From assembly GCF_000968135.1 (NCBI RefSeq), contig NZ_FO538765.1, forward strand, positions 1,875,819 through 1,939,818: a stretch of 64,000 nucleotides of DNA. Direction: 5' to 3'. The stretch is from Magnetospira sp. QH-2 (GTDB lineage: Bacteria > Pseudomonadota > Alphaproteobacteria > Rhodospirillales > Magnetospiraceae). Shown piece by piece: positions 16,841 to 25,807 of this stretch. The notes below the pieces were generated by a model that was given only the letters and a program-made list of their open reading frames with translations, was not told the DNA's origin and did not search any database. Position 1 is the first letter of the stretch, and the number at the start of each line of letters is the position of its first letter. Position numbers and translations under genes: made by a program.

Positions 16841-16860
16841 CCCCGCCGGAATGGGCGGGG
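16841..16860. terminator. GC-rich hairpin between the GGDEF-EAL gene and the hydrolase gene
   Basis: CCCCGCC (16841-16847) and GGCGGGG (16854-16860) form a 7-bp stem without a following T-run; possibly a weak terminator or mRNA-processing structure. Confidence 0.4.
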
Positions 16861-16906
16861 GCCGGAGTCTGACTCCACAGTTTCTGGATATCGACGGGAG
16901 ATACCG

Positions 16907-17788
16907 ATGGACCAGCAAGAAATCGATCCAAAAATTTATGATCTATATGACGAGTATTGCCATAGCCAGATGACCCGGCGGGAATTTCTGAGCCGCGCCT
17001 CGGCCATTGCCGTGATCGGAGGCACCGGGTTGGCCATGGCCGAGGCTCTGTTGCCCCATTATGCGGCGGCCCAGACCATTTCCTTCACCGACCAACGCAT
17101 CAAGGCGCGATACGTGGAGTATGAGTCTCCTGGGGGAACATCCGGTAAGATGCGCGGCTATTTGGTTCAACCGAGCGGAGAAGGGCCTTTCCCTTCGGTG
17201 TTGGTGATCCATGAGAATCGCGGCCTCAACCCCCATATCGAGGATGTGGCGCGGCGGGCCGCGACGGAAGGGTTTTTGGCCTTGGCGCCCGATGGTCTCT
17301 CTCCCATCGGCGGCTATCCTGGCAATGACGATGACGGCAAGGTGATGCAGAAAACCTTGGACAAAGGAAAGCTGTTTACCGACATTCTGAATGGCGCCAA
17401 GTTCTTGAAAAAACACCCTCTATCCAATGGCAAACTGGGGGCTACCGGCTTTTGCTATGGCGGTGGCGTGGTCAATTCTCTGGCCGTGGAAATGGGCGCG
17501 GACTTGAATGCCGGGGTGCCTTTTTACGGACGGGCTCCCATGACATCGGATGTGGCCAAGATCCGCGCGCCCATGTTGGTCCATTATGCCGAGGACGACA
17601 AAAGGGTTAATGCCACGCGGGCTGACTACGAAGCCGCTCTTAAGGCCCATGGCGCGGATTACCAGATGCACAGCTATGAGGGCACGCGCCACGGGTTCCA
17701 CAATAATTCGACCCCGCGCTATAACGAGGCGCAGGCCAAGCTGGCTTGGGAGCGTACGGTGGCCTTTTTCAAGCAGCACCTTTCTTAA
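16907..17788 (+). CDS. Tat-exported dienelactone hydrolase family protein
   Basis: A 293-residue alpha/beta-hydrolase of the dienelactone hydrolase family. ATG 16907 is preceded by GGGAG. A twin-arginine signal (MTRREFLSRASAIAVIGG, about residues 22-39) points to periplasmic location. The catalytic triad is visible: Cys nucleophile in GFCYGGG, Asp in YAEDDKRV and His in TRHGFHNN; HENRGL is the usual Glu-containing motif near the active site. The family hydrolyses dienelactones and other small esters, but an exported version with this Tat signal has no assigned substrate. A strong terminator follows. It is not obviously linked to neighbouring genes. Confidence 0.9.
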   Translation: MDQQEIDPKIYDLYDEYCHSQMTRREFLSRASAIAVIGGTGLAMAEALLPHYAAAQTISFTDQRIKARYVEYESPGGTSGKMRGYLVQPSGEGPFPSVLVIHENRGLNPHIEDVARRAATEGFLALAPDGLSPIGGYPGNDDDGKVMQKTLDKGKLFTDILNGAKFLKKHPLSNGKLGATGFCYGGGVVNSLAVEMGADLNAGVPFYGRAPMTSDVAKIRAPMLVHYAEDDKRVNATRADYEAALKAHGADYQMHSYEGTRHGFHNNSTPRYNEAQAKLAWERTVAFFKQHLS

Positions 17789-17796
17789 ACCAGATG

Positions 17797-17830
17797 CCGG
17801 GAGCGGCGGGATTCGTCGTTCCCGGTTTTT
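17797..17830 (+). terminator. Rho-independent terminator after the dienelactone hydrolase gene
   Basis: A 12-bp stem (17797-17808 with 17814-17825, two G-T pairs), a 5-nt loop and five Ts. Confidence 0.9.
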
Positions 17831-17925
17831 GTTGAATTTCACGTTTCCTTGATATCGAACGGTTTCCTCAACGGAAGGTTCGGCCTATTCTGCCTCCCGG
17901 TGCAAGAGCGGGGAAGGGGGCCGAC

Positions 17926-19005
17926 GTGTTGCGTATTGGTGTTGTCGCGATCGGGCAGTTTGCTCCGCTGCTCATCTGGCTGCTTATTCTTGGCGGTGAA
18001 AGTCATGCCGCGCCGCCATTCAAACCAGCCATCTTGTTCGACACCAACGTTCTATTCGATGGTGGCTTTACCGAATCAGCTTATCGTGGCGCTAAATCCT
18101 TCACGGAAATCAAGGGAGTAGATGTTAAGACTTTCTCTCCTGGATTTCAGGATAAAAGCAATGACGACGTGGATTATCCACGGATTATACGGGACGCCCT
18201 GGCGGCCAAGCATTCGCCGCTCATTGGAGTCGGATACGGCTTCACGGATGAGTTTTCCAGAGTTGCTCCAAAATATCCCGAAACCAAGTTCATTCTTGTC
18301 GATGCTGTCATCGATGCCCCCAACGTGCAATCGATCATTTTCCGCGAGGAGCAGGGGTCCTATTTGGTCGGTGCGATGGCGGCCATGGCCTCCAAAACGG
18401 GCAAAATCGGTTTTGTTGGCGGACAGGATCTCGGGCTGATTCGAAATTTCGGTTGCGGGTATAGCCAAGGCGCTAATCGCGCCAATCCCAAAATAGAGAT
18501 CATCACCGCCATGATTGGGGACGATGTGTCAGCCTTTGTGAATCCGCGTGCAGGGAAGGTTCTCGCGCAAAAGATCATCGCGGCCGGGGCCGATGTGATC
18601 TATCACGCCGCGGGGCTTTCCGGAAACGGGGTCATCGAAGCCGCGGCACAAGCCGGGGTGCTGGCCATTGGTGTTGATAGCAATCAGAACGCCCAGGCAC
18701 CAGGCCATGTATTGACCTCCATGCTGAAACGCCTGGACGTTGCCATCTACCGGGCGCTATTGGACCTGGATGAAGGGCGCTGGTATCCAGGCACCCAACA
18801 TCTGGGGCTGACCGAGGGAGCCATCGGTTGGTCCCTGGACGAAAACAACATCGAATTGGTGTCTCAGGACATGCAAGACCACGTGGAAAACCAAGCCTTC
18901 GAGATCATGACCAACCGTGTCCGTGTGGCAGTCTATGACGACGAGGAAGGTTGTCCAGTGGCCGATCCGGTGAAAGTCGATGATTGGGGGATCATTGATG
19001 ACTGA
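17926..19005 (+). CDS. BMP-family periplasmic substrate-binding protein
   Basis: A 359-residue exported binding protein of the BMP (basic membrane protein, PnrA/Med-like) family, whose members usually bind nucleosides or related small molecules. GTG 17926 follows a purine-rich AAGGGGG. A signal peptide ends near SHA-A (residue 28), with no lipobox. Family features include the SAYRGAKSF segment, IIGVG-like strands, FREEQGSYLVGAMAAM and KIGFVGGQDLGLIRNF. No ABC permease or ATPase gene is adjacent. Instead its end overlaps the start of a membrane SpoIIE-phosphatase receptor by 8 bases, so it more likely presents a ligand to that receptor, as TorT does to TorS. That pairing is inference from gene overlap. 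Confidence 0.85.
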   Translation: MLRIGVVAIGQFAPLLIWLLILGGESHAAPPFKPAILFDTNVLFDGGFTESAYRGAKSFTEIKGVDVKTFSPGFQDKSNDDVDYPRIIRDALAAKHSPLIGVGYGFTDEFSRVAPKYPETKFILVDAVIDAPNVQSIIFREEQGSYLVGAMAAMASKTGKIGFVGGQDLGLIRNFGCGYSQGANRANPKIEIITAMIGDDVSAFVNPRAGKVLAQKIIAAGADVIYHAAGLSGNGVIEAAAQAGVLAIGVDSNQNAQAPGHVLTSMLKRLDVAIYRALLDLDEGRWYPGTQHLGLTEGAIGWSLDENNIELVSQDMQDHVENQAFEIMTNRVRVAVYDDEEGCPVADPVKVDDWGIIDD

Positions 19006-20938
19006 CGGGGCCATGAATGAAGAATCACGGCGCCGGGGCGTGGCCTTTTACCTGCGGGCCGGCTTGCTCGGCTTGAGCATTCTGTCCATTGCGACGCTTT
19101 TGGTTGCGTTGTTCTTTTTTTCGCGTATGAGCGGCAATCTCAGTCAGATTAGCCAAACCACCCTTCCCGTATTGGCGCTTTCACAGGACCTGACCCGCCA
19201 GACCAAATCCATCGAATCGACCGCCCGACGGATAGCCAACCTGCGCCAACCCTTTGAACTCCAATCCTTGAGTTTTCAGCTATCGGGGGACCTGGACCAA
19301 CTGACTCAGACGGTGGCCAACCTGGATAAGGCTGGCATCGATGCGACCCGCCGGACTCGCATGACCCATCTGATCGGCGAGATCCGCCAGACGGTGGAGC
19401 GGTTGGATTCCCTGGTCGCACAGGTCATCAACGCCGAAGCCCGTTTCCGCCGTTATAGCGCCAGCCTTGTCACGCTGGCCCAGAGGGCCACCGGCCTGGA
19501 TGCCTACTTGGAAAATGAGAGCATTCTGACCCTGGAACAGCGCCGACGGGTGACGGAGAAGCTGTATGGCACTTTGGAACATGCATTTGTTTCTCTTTCG
19601 ACCACTGTGCCCGAGGAAATTATCCAGTCGAAGGTTGGATTTCTGTTTTCCGCTTCGGAATTCGAAATTCTCTTAAAGGAACTCAATTTAACCCTGTCCT
19701 CTGCAGTTTGGGAAATCCCAGAATTGCTGAAAAGCGTCAATGGGATGTTCATTGACCGACTCAGCCTCATGCGGGTTCAGATGCGGGTGCGCGGGGCCGC
19801 CAAGCGACTGGTGATCATCGAGAAAATGATTGCCCTGTCCACGGAGATTTCGCACGAACTGAGCGCCGAGGCCGAGGCTCAGGCTCAAGCCATGCAAGAC
19901 CGGGCGGGAAACCTGACCCAAGTGATCGCACTGGTGGCCTTGCTTTCCCTGGTATTGGCCATTGCGATCAACCTATTCATCAACCGGCGCATCGTCCGGC
20001 GCATGAAGCGGCTGCAACAATCCATGCTGGCCCGTGTGGATGGCTCCGAAGCAGCCATTGATACCAGCGGGGCCGACGAAATCACCGATATGGCCAACAG
20101 CTTCAAGTTCTTTGTCGAGGAAGTCAAAGCGCGGGAGGCAAGTCTCCAGGTGCGCACCACCGAGCTACAGGGTGCGTACGACGTGATCGCCGATTCCATT
20201 CAGTACGCCAGTCGCATCCAACGTTCCATCCTACCCAACACCGAGATCCTGAATGACTGGTTCAGGGACCATTTTGTCCTTTGGGAGCCCCGGGATGTGG
20301 TCAGCGGTGATGTCTACTGGTGCGAGCCCTGGGGCGAGGGCCTGTTGGTCATGCTGGCCGATTGCACGGGCCATGGAGTCCCCGGGGCTTTTGTGACGCT
20401 CGTAGCCACGGGGGCCTTGGAGCGGGCTAAACTGGAGGTCCCCGAGGGCGATGCCAGCCTGTTGATCCAACGCATGAACCAGTTCGTCCAGCAAACCCTT
20501 GGCCAGGTGGAGCACTCGGGCGAATCCGATGATGGATTGGAATTGGGGGCCTGCTACATCACGCCGGGGGGCAAGGACCTGCATTTCGTCGGCGCCCGTT
20601 TCGATCTATTCGTCTGTAAAGATGGAACCATGGATGTGGTTCGGGGGATGAAACAGGGAATTGGTTATCGCGGCGTTCAATCCGACCAAACCTATGACAG
20701 TCATGTGATCTCTTTGAAGCAAGGCACGGAGGTTTTCCTGATTTCAGATGGGTTTTTCGATCAGGTGGGAGGCGAGCGCCGTCGTGGGTTCGGCAAGAAA
20801 CGCCTCGTCGCTTTGCTTGAAGCGCAGCATGGGCAGCCTTCTGTGGATCAAAAAGAACGTCTTTACAAGATGTTCCTGGACTATCAGGGCGCCGAAGTGC
20901 GCCGCGACGACATCTCCATCATCGGGTTGCGCTGCTGA
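18998..20938 (+). CDS. Membrane receptor with HAMP and SpoIIE-type PP2C phosphatase domain
   Basis: A 646-residue membrane signalling protein. ATG 18998 follows GGGGG and overlaps the preceding stop. Two membrane helices (about residues 22-42 and 307-328) enclose a large helical periplasmic domain resembling the TorS sensory region. A HAMP linker and coiled coil follow (about 328-400), then a SpoIIE/RsbU phosphatase domain (about 404-646). Metal-binding motifs are visible: SGDVYW, ADCTGHGVPGAF and the C-terminal RRDDISIIGL. Such enzymes dephosphorylate anti-sigma-factor antagonists or similar regulators; no partner anti-sigma or STAS gene is present in the window. The upstream BMP protein is the likely ligand-binding partner. 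Confidence 0.9.
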   Translation: MTDGAMNEESRRRGVAFYLRAGLLGLSILSIATLLVALFFFSRMSGNLSQISQTTLPVLALSQDLTRQTKSIESTARRIANLRQPFELQSLSFQLSGDLDQLTQTVANLDKAGIDATRRTRMTHLIGEIRQTVERLDSLVAQVINAEARFRRYSASLVTLAQRATGLDAYLENESILTLEQRRRVTEKLYGTLEHAFVSLSTTVPEEIIQSKVGFLFSASEFEILLKELNLTLSSAVWEIPELLKSVNGMFIDRLSLMRVQMRVRGAAKRLVIIEKMIALSTEISHELSAEAEAQAQAMQDRAGNLTQVIALVALLSLVLAIAINLFINRRIVRRMKRLQQSMLARVDGSEAAIDTSGADEITDMANSFKFFVEEVKAREASLQVRTTELQGAYDVIADSIQYASRIQRSILPNTEILNDWFRDHFVLWEPRDVVSGDVYWCEPWGEGLLVMLADCTGHGVPGAFVTLVATGALERAKLEVPEGDASLLIQRMNQFVQQTLGQVEHSGESDDGLELGACYITPGGKDLHFVGARFDLFVCKDGTMDVVRGMKQGIGYRGVQSDQTYDSHVISLKQGTEVFLISDGFFDQVGGERRRGFGKKRLVALLEAQHGQPSVDQKERLYKMFLDYQGAEVRRDDISIIGLRC

Positions 20939-21329
20939 GACGCTCCGCTCCCGCTTTGATGACCCGTCGGACATCTTCGCTCAGGCCCAATGTGGCCCAT
21001 TGGGACGGCTCCGCCCAAATCAGGTCCGCAGCGTCACTGCCCGCTCGGGCACGACCGGAAAGCCAACGGGCGGCCATTTCCGTTACAACGAAATGATGGT
21101 CGTCGGCGATCAAGTCCACCACATCAATCAGGCACACAAGATCAATTTCGATCCCCGTTTCTTCACGGACTTCGCGCACGGCGGCTTCCGCAACGGTTTC
21201 GCCCCATTTCTGTCGCCCGCCTGGGAGGGTCCACTGCCCGACATGTGGCGCCTGACCTCGCTGAACCAATAGGACCCGGTCGTCCTTCCATACGACAACG
21301 CCGACGGCAGAGGTAGGGGCAGGGGGCAT
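20919..21329 (-). CDS. NUDIX hydrolase
   Basis: A 136-residue NUDIX-fold hydrolase, which cleaves a nucleoside diphosphate linked to another group. The Nudix box is intact: GGRQKWGETVAEAAVREVREETGIEID. The ATG at 21329 (after GGTGAAG) begins MPPAPTSAVGVVVW, the usual N-terminus; a longer in-frame extension is possible but unnecessary. Its 3' end overlaps the convergent receptor gene by 20 bases. The substrate cannot be predicted; similarity to ADP-ribose pyrophosphatase or MutT-like enzymes is only general. Confidence 0.87.
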   Translation of the reverse strand: MPPAPTSAVGVVVWKDDRVLLVQRGQAPHVGQWTLPGGRQKWGETVAEAAVREVREETGIEIDLVCLIDVVDLIADDHHFVVTEMAARWLSGRARAGSDAADLIWAEPSQWATLGLSEDVRRVIKAGAERLSSATR

Positions 21330-21429
21330 GAAGTCTTCACCAGGAATGCGGAAAAATTGAAATTCTTGTCGTATCATGCAGATAATGGAATGGCGTGACC
21401 AGGGATCTATTGGCCGGGAATAAAAGCTC

Positions 21430-21825
21430 ATGCGCGGAGAAGTGCTCGACCGAAAAGTGGTCTATGACCAGGAACTGGTGTTCAGGGAAGGGGACAAGGG
21501 TGACCGCGCCTATATCCTCCAGGAAGGCAAGATTTCCATTCTCAAGCGTCTTGGCGAGAAGGAAGTCGACGAGAATGGCGAGGAAGTGGAAGTCCCCAGC
21601 CTGATCGGTGAAATCAATCCCGGCGGCGTGTTTGGCGAAATGGCTTTGGTGGATGACCAGCCCCGCATGGCCACAGCTCGTTCAGAGGGGTCTTCGACAT
21701 TGGTCGTAATACCGCGCCGCACCTTTATGGAAAAGCTCTCCAAGGCCGATCCGTTCATCAAAACCCTAATGGGAATCTTCGTGCGCAGCATCCGCACTCT
21801 CAGCAATGAGAAGGCAAAAGACTGA
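21430..21825 (+). CDS. Stand-alone cyclic nucleotide-binding domain protein (second copy)
   Basis: A 131-residue protein comprising one Crp-type cyclic-nucleotide-binding domain without a DNA-binding domain. The phosphate-binding cassette reads FGEMALVDDQPRMATA, with the key Glu and Arg present. It resembles the protein at 4902-5324 along its length (FGEMAL..PRMATA and the following VVIPR). It has an insertion rich in Glu (KEVDENGEEVEVP) between two strands. Target unknown. It reads away from the NUDIX gene across a 100-base gap and precedes a DUF502 membrane-protein gene. Confidence 0.83.
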   Translation: MRGEVLDRKVVYDQELVFREGDKGDRAYILQEGKISILKRLGEKEVDENGEEVEVPSLIGEINPGGVFGEMALVDDQPRMATARSEGSSTLVVIPRRTFMEKLSKADPFIKTLMGIFVRSIRTLSNEKAKD

Positions 21826-21939
21826 ATTTTAGGCATTTTCACTGTAAATACCCGCCATTATCCCGCCATGCTTTACGTTTAGGCATTGACCTATGGGCCG
21901 CGATACCGGCAAATGATGCGGTTGCGAAGGGATGAAGGC

Positions 21940-22785
21940 ATGAGCAGCGAGACCACGGAACCCCAGAGTAAAAAAACGAGCCCTATTCAAATGAGCTTGG
22001 CCAAGCGCCTGCGGGCCTATCTGCTTGCCGGTATCCTGGTCACGGCGCCGATCTCCATTACCGTATACTTGGCCTATTTGTTCATCAATTTCGTCGATGA
22101 GCGGGTCGGCACGCTGATCCCAGATAAATACAATCCCGAGACCTATCTGCCGTTTGGCCTGCCGGGACTGGGCTTGATCGTTATCGTCGTCGTCCTGATC
22201 TTCATCGGTGCCTTTACGGCGGGCGTGGTCGGTCGGTTGTTTCTCAAATTCTCCGAGAACCTGTTAGCCCGCATGCCTGTGGTGCGCACCATCTATGGCG
22301 CCACCAAGCAGATCCTCGAAACCGTATTGGCGCAGAGTTCACAGGCCTTCCGCGAGGCGGTGCTGGTGGAATATCCGCGCCGGGGGATTTGGGCCGTGGC
22401 CTTCATTACTGGCCGCACCGAGGGTGAAGTGCAGAACCTCACCGAAGAGGAATGCGTCAATATCTTCCTGCCCACCACGCCCAACCCGACATCCGGTTTT
22501 CTGTTATTCGTGCCCAAGACCGATCTCATCCCGTTGAATATGTCGGTGGAGGAGGCCATCAAGATGGTCATTTCCGGCGGCATTGTCACGCCGCCGGATC
22601 GGCGGTCGGCGGAACAACAGGCCAAGCCCCTGACCTCGGCCAAGGTTTACGAGGACGTGGATACGTTGCGCGAGCATGAGAATGCCCCCGTCCTGGTCTC
22701 CAAACGGTCCGTGGCGCCGACGCATGAACCGGGCACCGCCGCGACGCCGGTCAAAAAGACAGACTTGGAAAGCAATGAGTCCTGA
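21940..22785 (+). CDS. DUF502 family membrane protein
   Basis: A 281-residue conserved membrane protein of the DUF502 family, whose function is not established. Two hydrophobic helices are clear (about residues 28-50 and 72-98). Between and after them are family features: FVDERVGTLIP, PGLGLIVIVV and the soluble ENLLARMPVVRTIYGATKQ and FLPTTPNPTSGFLLFVPK segments. ATG 21940 is preferred over TTG 21886 because the family begins close to this point. It overlaps the next gene (a LysE-type exporter) by 11 bases, indicating translational coupling. Confidence 0.85.
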   Translation: MSSETTEPQSKKTSPIQMSLAKRLRAYLLAGILVTAPISITVYLAYLFINFVDERVGTLIPDKYNPETYLPFGLPGLGLIVIVVVLIFIGAFTAGVVGRLFLKFSENLLARMPVVRTIYGATKQILETVLAQSSQAFREAVLVEYPRRGIWAVAFITGRTEGEVQNLTEEECVNIFLPTTPNPTSGFLLFVPKTDLIPLNMSVEEAIKMVISGGIVTPPDRRSAEQQAKPLTSAKVYEDVDTLREHENAPVLVSKRSVAPTHEPGTAATPVKKTDLESNES

Positions 22786-23386
22786 ATTCCTGATTACCTC
22801 GTTGGTAGTGGTCTTAGCCCCTGGAACCGGGGTTCTCTATACCCTGGCCGTGGGCCTGGGACGCGGCTCGAAACCCAGTATCGCGGCGGCATTTGGCTGT
22901 ACCATCGGGATCGTGCCGCATCTACTGGCCGCTGTGCTCGGGCTGGCGGCGCTGCTGCATGCCAGCGCGGTGCTGTTTCAGATCGTGAAGATCGCCGGGG
23001 TGCTCTACCTGCTCTATTTGGCCTGGCTGACCTTGCGGGAGAAGGGCGGGCTTTTGGTCGAACGGGAGACCCGGGCGCGGTCCTATGGCGATATCGCCAT
23101 CAAAGGCACTCTGATCAATATTCTGAACCCCAAACTATCGTTGTTTTTCTTCGCTTTCCTGCCCCAGTTCGTGAGCCCGGGCACGGCGACGCCGACCATG
23201 GAAATGATCGGCCTGGGATTGGTGTTTATGGCCATGACTTTTGCCGTGTTCGTGGTCTACGGCCTGTTGGCGTCAACGGTCAGAGAGCGGGTGATCGGCA
23301 ACGCCCGGGTGATGGCCTGGCTACGCTATGGCTTTGCCGGCTGCTTCGCCGCCCTGGGCGCGAAGTTGGCCTTGGCGGACCGCTAA
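22775..23386 (+). CDS. LysE/RhtB-family amino-acid exporter
   Basis: A 203-residue polytopic inner-membrane protein of the LysE/RhtB family, which exports amino acids or related metabolites. The N-terminal VVVLAPGTGVLYTLAVGLGRG and the ILNPKLSLFFFAFLPQF segment are family signatures (PGP-like turn and NPK). About six membrane helices are predicted. The ATG lies inside the end of the DUF502 gene (11-base overlap). Its stop overlaps the convergent recG stop by 3 bases. The substrate is unknown. A second family member is at 51682-52308. Confidence 0.9.
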   Translation: MSPEFLITSLVVVLAPGTGVLYTLAVGLGRGSKPSIAAAFGCTIGIVPHLLAAVLGLAALLHASAVLFQIVKIAGVLYLLYLAWLTLREKGGLLVERETRARSYGDIAIKGTLINILNPKLSLFFFAFLPQFVSPGTATPTMEMIGLGLVFMAMTFAVFVVYGLLASTVRERVIGNARVMAWLRYGFAGCFAALGAKLALADR

Positions 23387-25464
23387 CCCGACCGCAGAAA
23401 CCGTACCGCCGCGTCGCGCTCGAACAGATAAAGCAGGGTACGCAGATTCTGGCCGCGTTCGTTCTTCAGGTCCGGATCCCGATCAATAATCAATTGCGCA
23501 TCGTCGCGCGCCGCTGCCAGCAGGTCCCCATGGACCGATAGGTCGGCCAGCTTGAATTCCGGCAGGCCGCTCTGCCGGGTTCCCAATAGCTCCCCGGCAC
23601 CGCGCAGCTTCAAGTCTTCCTCGGCGATGCGGAATCCGTCCTCGGTCTCGCGCATGACTTCCAACCGTTTGCGGGCAGTCTCGCTCAGGGGCGGGGCATA
23701 CAGCAAGAGGCAGGAAGACTCCCGCTCGCCGCGCCCGATACGGCCCCGGAGCTGATGCAATTGCGCCAGGCCGAAGCGTTCCGCATGTTCGATGACCATG
23801 ACCGTCGCCTCGGGCACGTCCACCCCCACTTCGATTACCGTGGTGGCGACCAGCACCGACAGCTCCCCCGAGGCAAAGGCGGCCATGACCCGGTCTTTCT
23901 CGGTACCCTTCATACGGCCATGGACCAGACCGACCCGGTCGCCCAGCACTTCCTTGAGATGCTCGTGGCGGGCCTCGGCGGCGGCGGCATCGGTGGTTTC
24001 CGATTCTTCCACCAATGGACAGACCCAGTAGATCCGGGCGCCAGAGTCCATGGCGCGACGAATCCCCGCCACCACCTCTTCGAGACGGGAATTGGGCAGA
24101 ACACGCGTGCTCACCGCCTTGCGACCCGGCGGCTTTTCATCCAGCCGCGACACATCCATATCCCCATAGGCGGTTAGCATGAGGGTGCGGGGGATCGGCG
24201 TGGCGGTCATGACCAGCACATCCACCGCCCGCCCCTTGGCGGCCAGGGTCAGGCGCTGATGGACGCCGAAGCGGTGTTGCTCGTCAATGATGGCCATGCC
24301 GAGATCTTTGAACGCCACATCGTCTTGAAAGAGCGCATGGGTGCCAATGGCCAGGGGGATGGATCCGTCAGCTAGGGAATCGAGAATGGCTTGGCGTTTC
24401 TTGCCTTTTTCACGCCCGGTCAGAAGCACCACCGGAAGCCCCAGGGCTTCCGCCAGAGGCGTGATGGTTTTGATGTGCTGGCGGGCGAGAATCTCCGTTG
24501 GCGCCATGAGGGCGGCCTGGGAGCCGCATTCCACCGCATTGAGCATGGCGGCCAGGGCGACCACCGTCTTGCCGCTGCCCACGTCCCCCTGCAACAGCCG
24601 CAGCATGCGCGAGTCTGAGGCCATGTCGGCGGCAATCTCCTGGCCCGAGCGTTGCTGCGCGCCGGTCAGATCGAAGGGCAGGGCATCAATCAGCTTGTTG
24701 CGCAGGGACCCGTCGCCGTTGATGGACCGGCCGCTCAGCCGACGCATGTTCAATCGAACCAGGGCCAGAGCCAGTTGATTGGCCAGGAGCTCGTCATAGG
24801 CCAGTCGTCGACGCACCGGCGTGAGGGGTTCGAGATCCTGGGCCTCCTCGGGCGCGTGGGCCTGTCCCAGGGCGGTCCGCCAATCGGGCCAGCCTTCCCG
24901 GGTCCGGAAGGCGGCATCCTGCCATTCCGGCAGGTCCGGGGCCATGGCGATGGCGCCTTCGATGCCATGGCGCAAGCGTTTGAGGGTCAGCCCTGCGGTC
25001 AGCGGATAGACCGGCTCGACGATGCGCACCTTGTGGGCGTCTTCCGGTGGCACCATGTGGTCCGGGTGGGGCATTTGAATGTCGTTGCCGAACACCTCGA
25101 CTTTTCCACTGACCAAGCGGGTCGTGCCTTCGGGCAATTGCCGCTTCAGGTAGTCCCCGTGGGCATGGAAGAACACCAGGGTCAGGGTGCCCGTGTCATC
25201 GGAACAGAACACCTTGTAAGGCAGCTTGGGGCGTGGCGGCGGGATATGGTGATCCACCGTGACGGTCAGGGTGGCGATGGCTCCCGGCGGCGCCTCGGCG
25301 ACCTTGGGCGAGAACCGCCGATCCACCAACCCGCTGGGCAAATGCCATAGCAGGTCCGCCAGATGGGGCCCTGCCAGGCCCTCGATCAGCTTGGCAATGC
25401 GCGGCCCGACGCCATCCAGGGCGGTCAGGGGCTTGAACAAGGGAAACAGGATCTCGGGGCGCAT
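23383..25464 (-). CDS. recG: ATP-dependent DNA helicase RecG
   Basis: RecG remodels stalled replication forks and branch-migrates Holliday junctions. The protein has 693 residues, the full family length, with an N-terminal wedge/OB domain (about 60-170) followed by helicase motifs: Walker A GDVGSGKT, DEQHRFG box (motif II), TATPIPRT (motif III) and the C-terminal QLRGRIGRG (motif VI). ATG 25464 is usual. It is divergent from sdhE with an overlap of start regions, and convergent with the LysE-type gene. Confidence 0.97.
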   Translation of the reverse strand: MRPEILFPLFKPLTALDGVGPRIAKLIEGLAGPHLADLLWHLPSGLVDRRFSPKVAEAPPGAIATLTVTVDHHIPPPRPKLPYKVFCSDDTGTLTLVFFHAHGDYLKRQLPEGTTRLVSGKVEVFGNDIQMPHPDHMVPPEDAHKVRIVEPVYPLTAGLTLKRLRHGIEGAIAMAPDLPEWQDAAFRTREGWPDWRTALGQAHAPEEAQDLEPLTPVRRRLAYDELLANQLALALVRLNMRRLSGRSINGDGSLRNKLIDALPFDLTGAQQRSGQEIAADMASDSRMLRLLQGDVGSGKTVVALAAMLNAVECGSQAALMAPTEILARQHIKTITPLAEALGLPVVLLTGREKGKKRQAILDSLADGSIPLAIGTHALFQDDVAFKDLGMAIIDEQHRFGVHQRLTLAAKGRAVDVLVMTATPIPRTLMLTAYGDMDVSRLDEKPPGRKAVSTRVLPNSRLEEVVAGIRRAMDSGARIYWVCPLVEESETTDAAAAEARHEHLKEVLGDRVGLVHGRMKGTEKDRVMAAFASGELSVLVATTVIEVGVDVPEATVMVIEHAERFGLAQLHQLRGRIGRGERESSCLLLYAPPLSETARKRLEVMRETEDGFRIAEEDLKLRGAGELLGTRQSGLPEFKLADLSVHGDLLAAARDDAQLIIDRDPDLKNERGQNLRTLLYLFERDAAVRFLRSG

Positions 25465-25546
25465 GGCGTTTTCGGTGGCTGACAGGAACGGTGCTTACCG
25501 TTATATCCTAGGGCCAACCACTCGGACAGTACACGGAACCTTTGCC

Positions 25547-25807
25547 TTGGATCCTCGCCGCAAACGATTGCTCTTTCGCGCCAACCATATGGGCATGCAG
25601 GAAACCGACCTGTTGCTTGGCGGTTTTGCCAATGCCTTCATGGCCGACATGAGCGAGACTCTGGTCGATCAATTCGAGGCGCTTCTGAAAGAAGGGGACA
25701 ACGATCTGCTGAACTGGATCACCGGCAAGCAAGAGCCTCCGGCGGCCCTGGACAATGATCTGATGAAACGCCTGCGGGCCTTTAAAGACAATAACCTGAA
25801 GCCTTGA
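25547..25807 (+). CDS. sdhE: Succinate dehydrogenase assembly factor SdhE
   Basis: A small protein (about 86 residues) of the SdhE/CptB family, which helps attach FAD to the flavoprotein subunit of succinate dehydrogenase. The family core is clear: DPRRKRLLFRANHMGMQETDLLLGGFA, with the basic RRKRLLFR stretch and the later LLNWITGKQEPP. No ATG fits; TTG 25547 gives the usual length, while an ATG at 25463 would add an atypical 28 residues. It overlaps mfd by 3 bases (TTGA), a sdhE-mfd order common in alphaproteobacteria. Confidence 0.88.
   Translation: MDPRRKRLLFRANHMGMQETDLLLGGFANAFMADMSETLVDQFEALLKEGDNDLLNWITGKQEPPAALDNDLMKRLRAFKDNNLKP

Noticed and set aside
17926-19005. BMP protein as part of a nucleoside ABC transporter
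   Set aside because: No permease or ATPase gene lies on either side; overlap with the phosphatase receptor is a better explanation.
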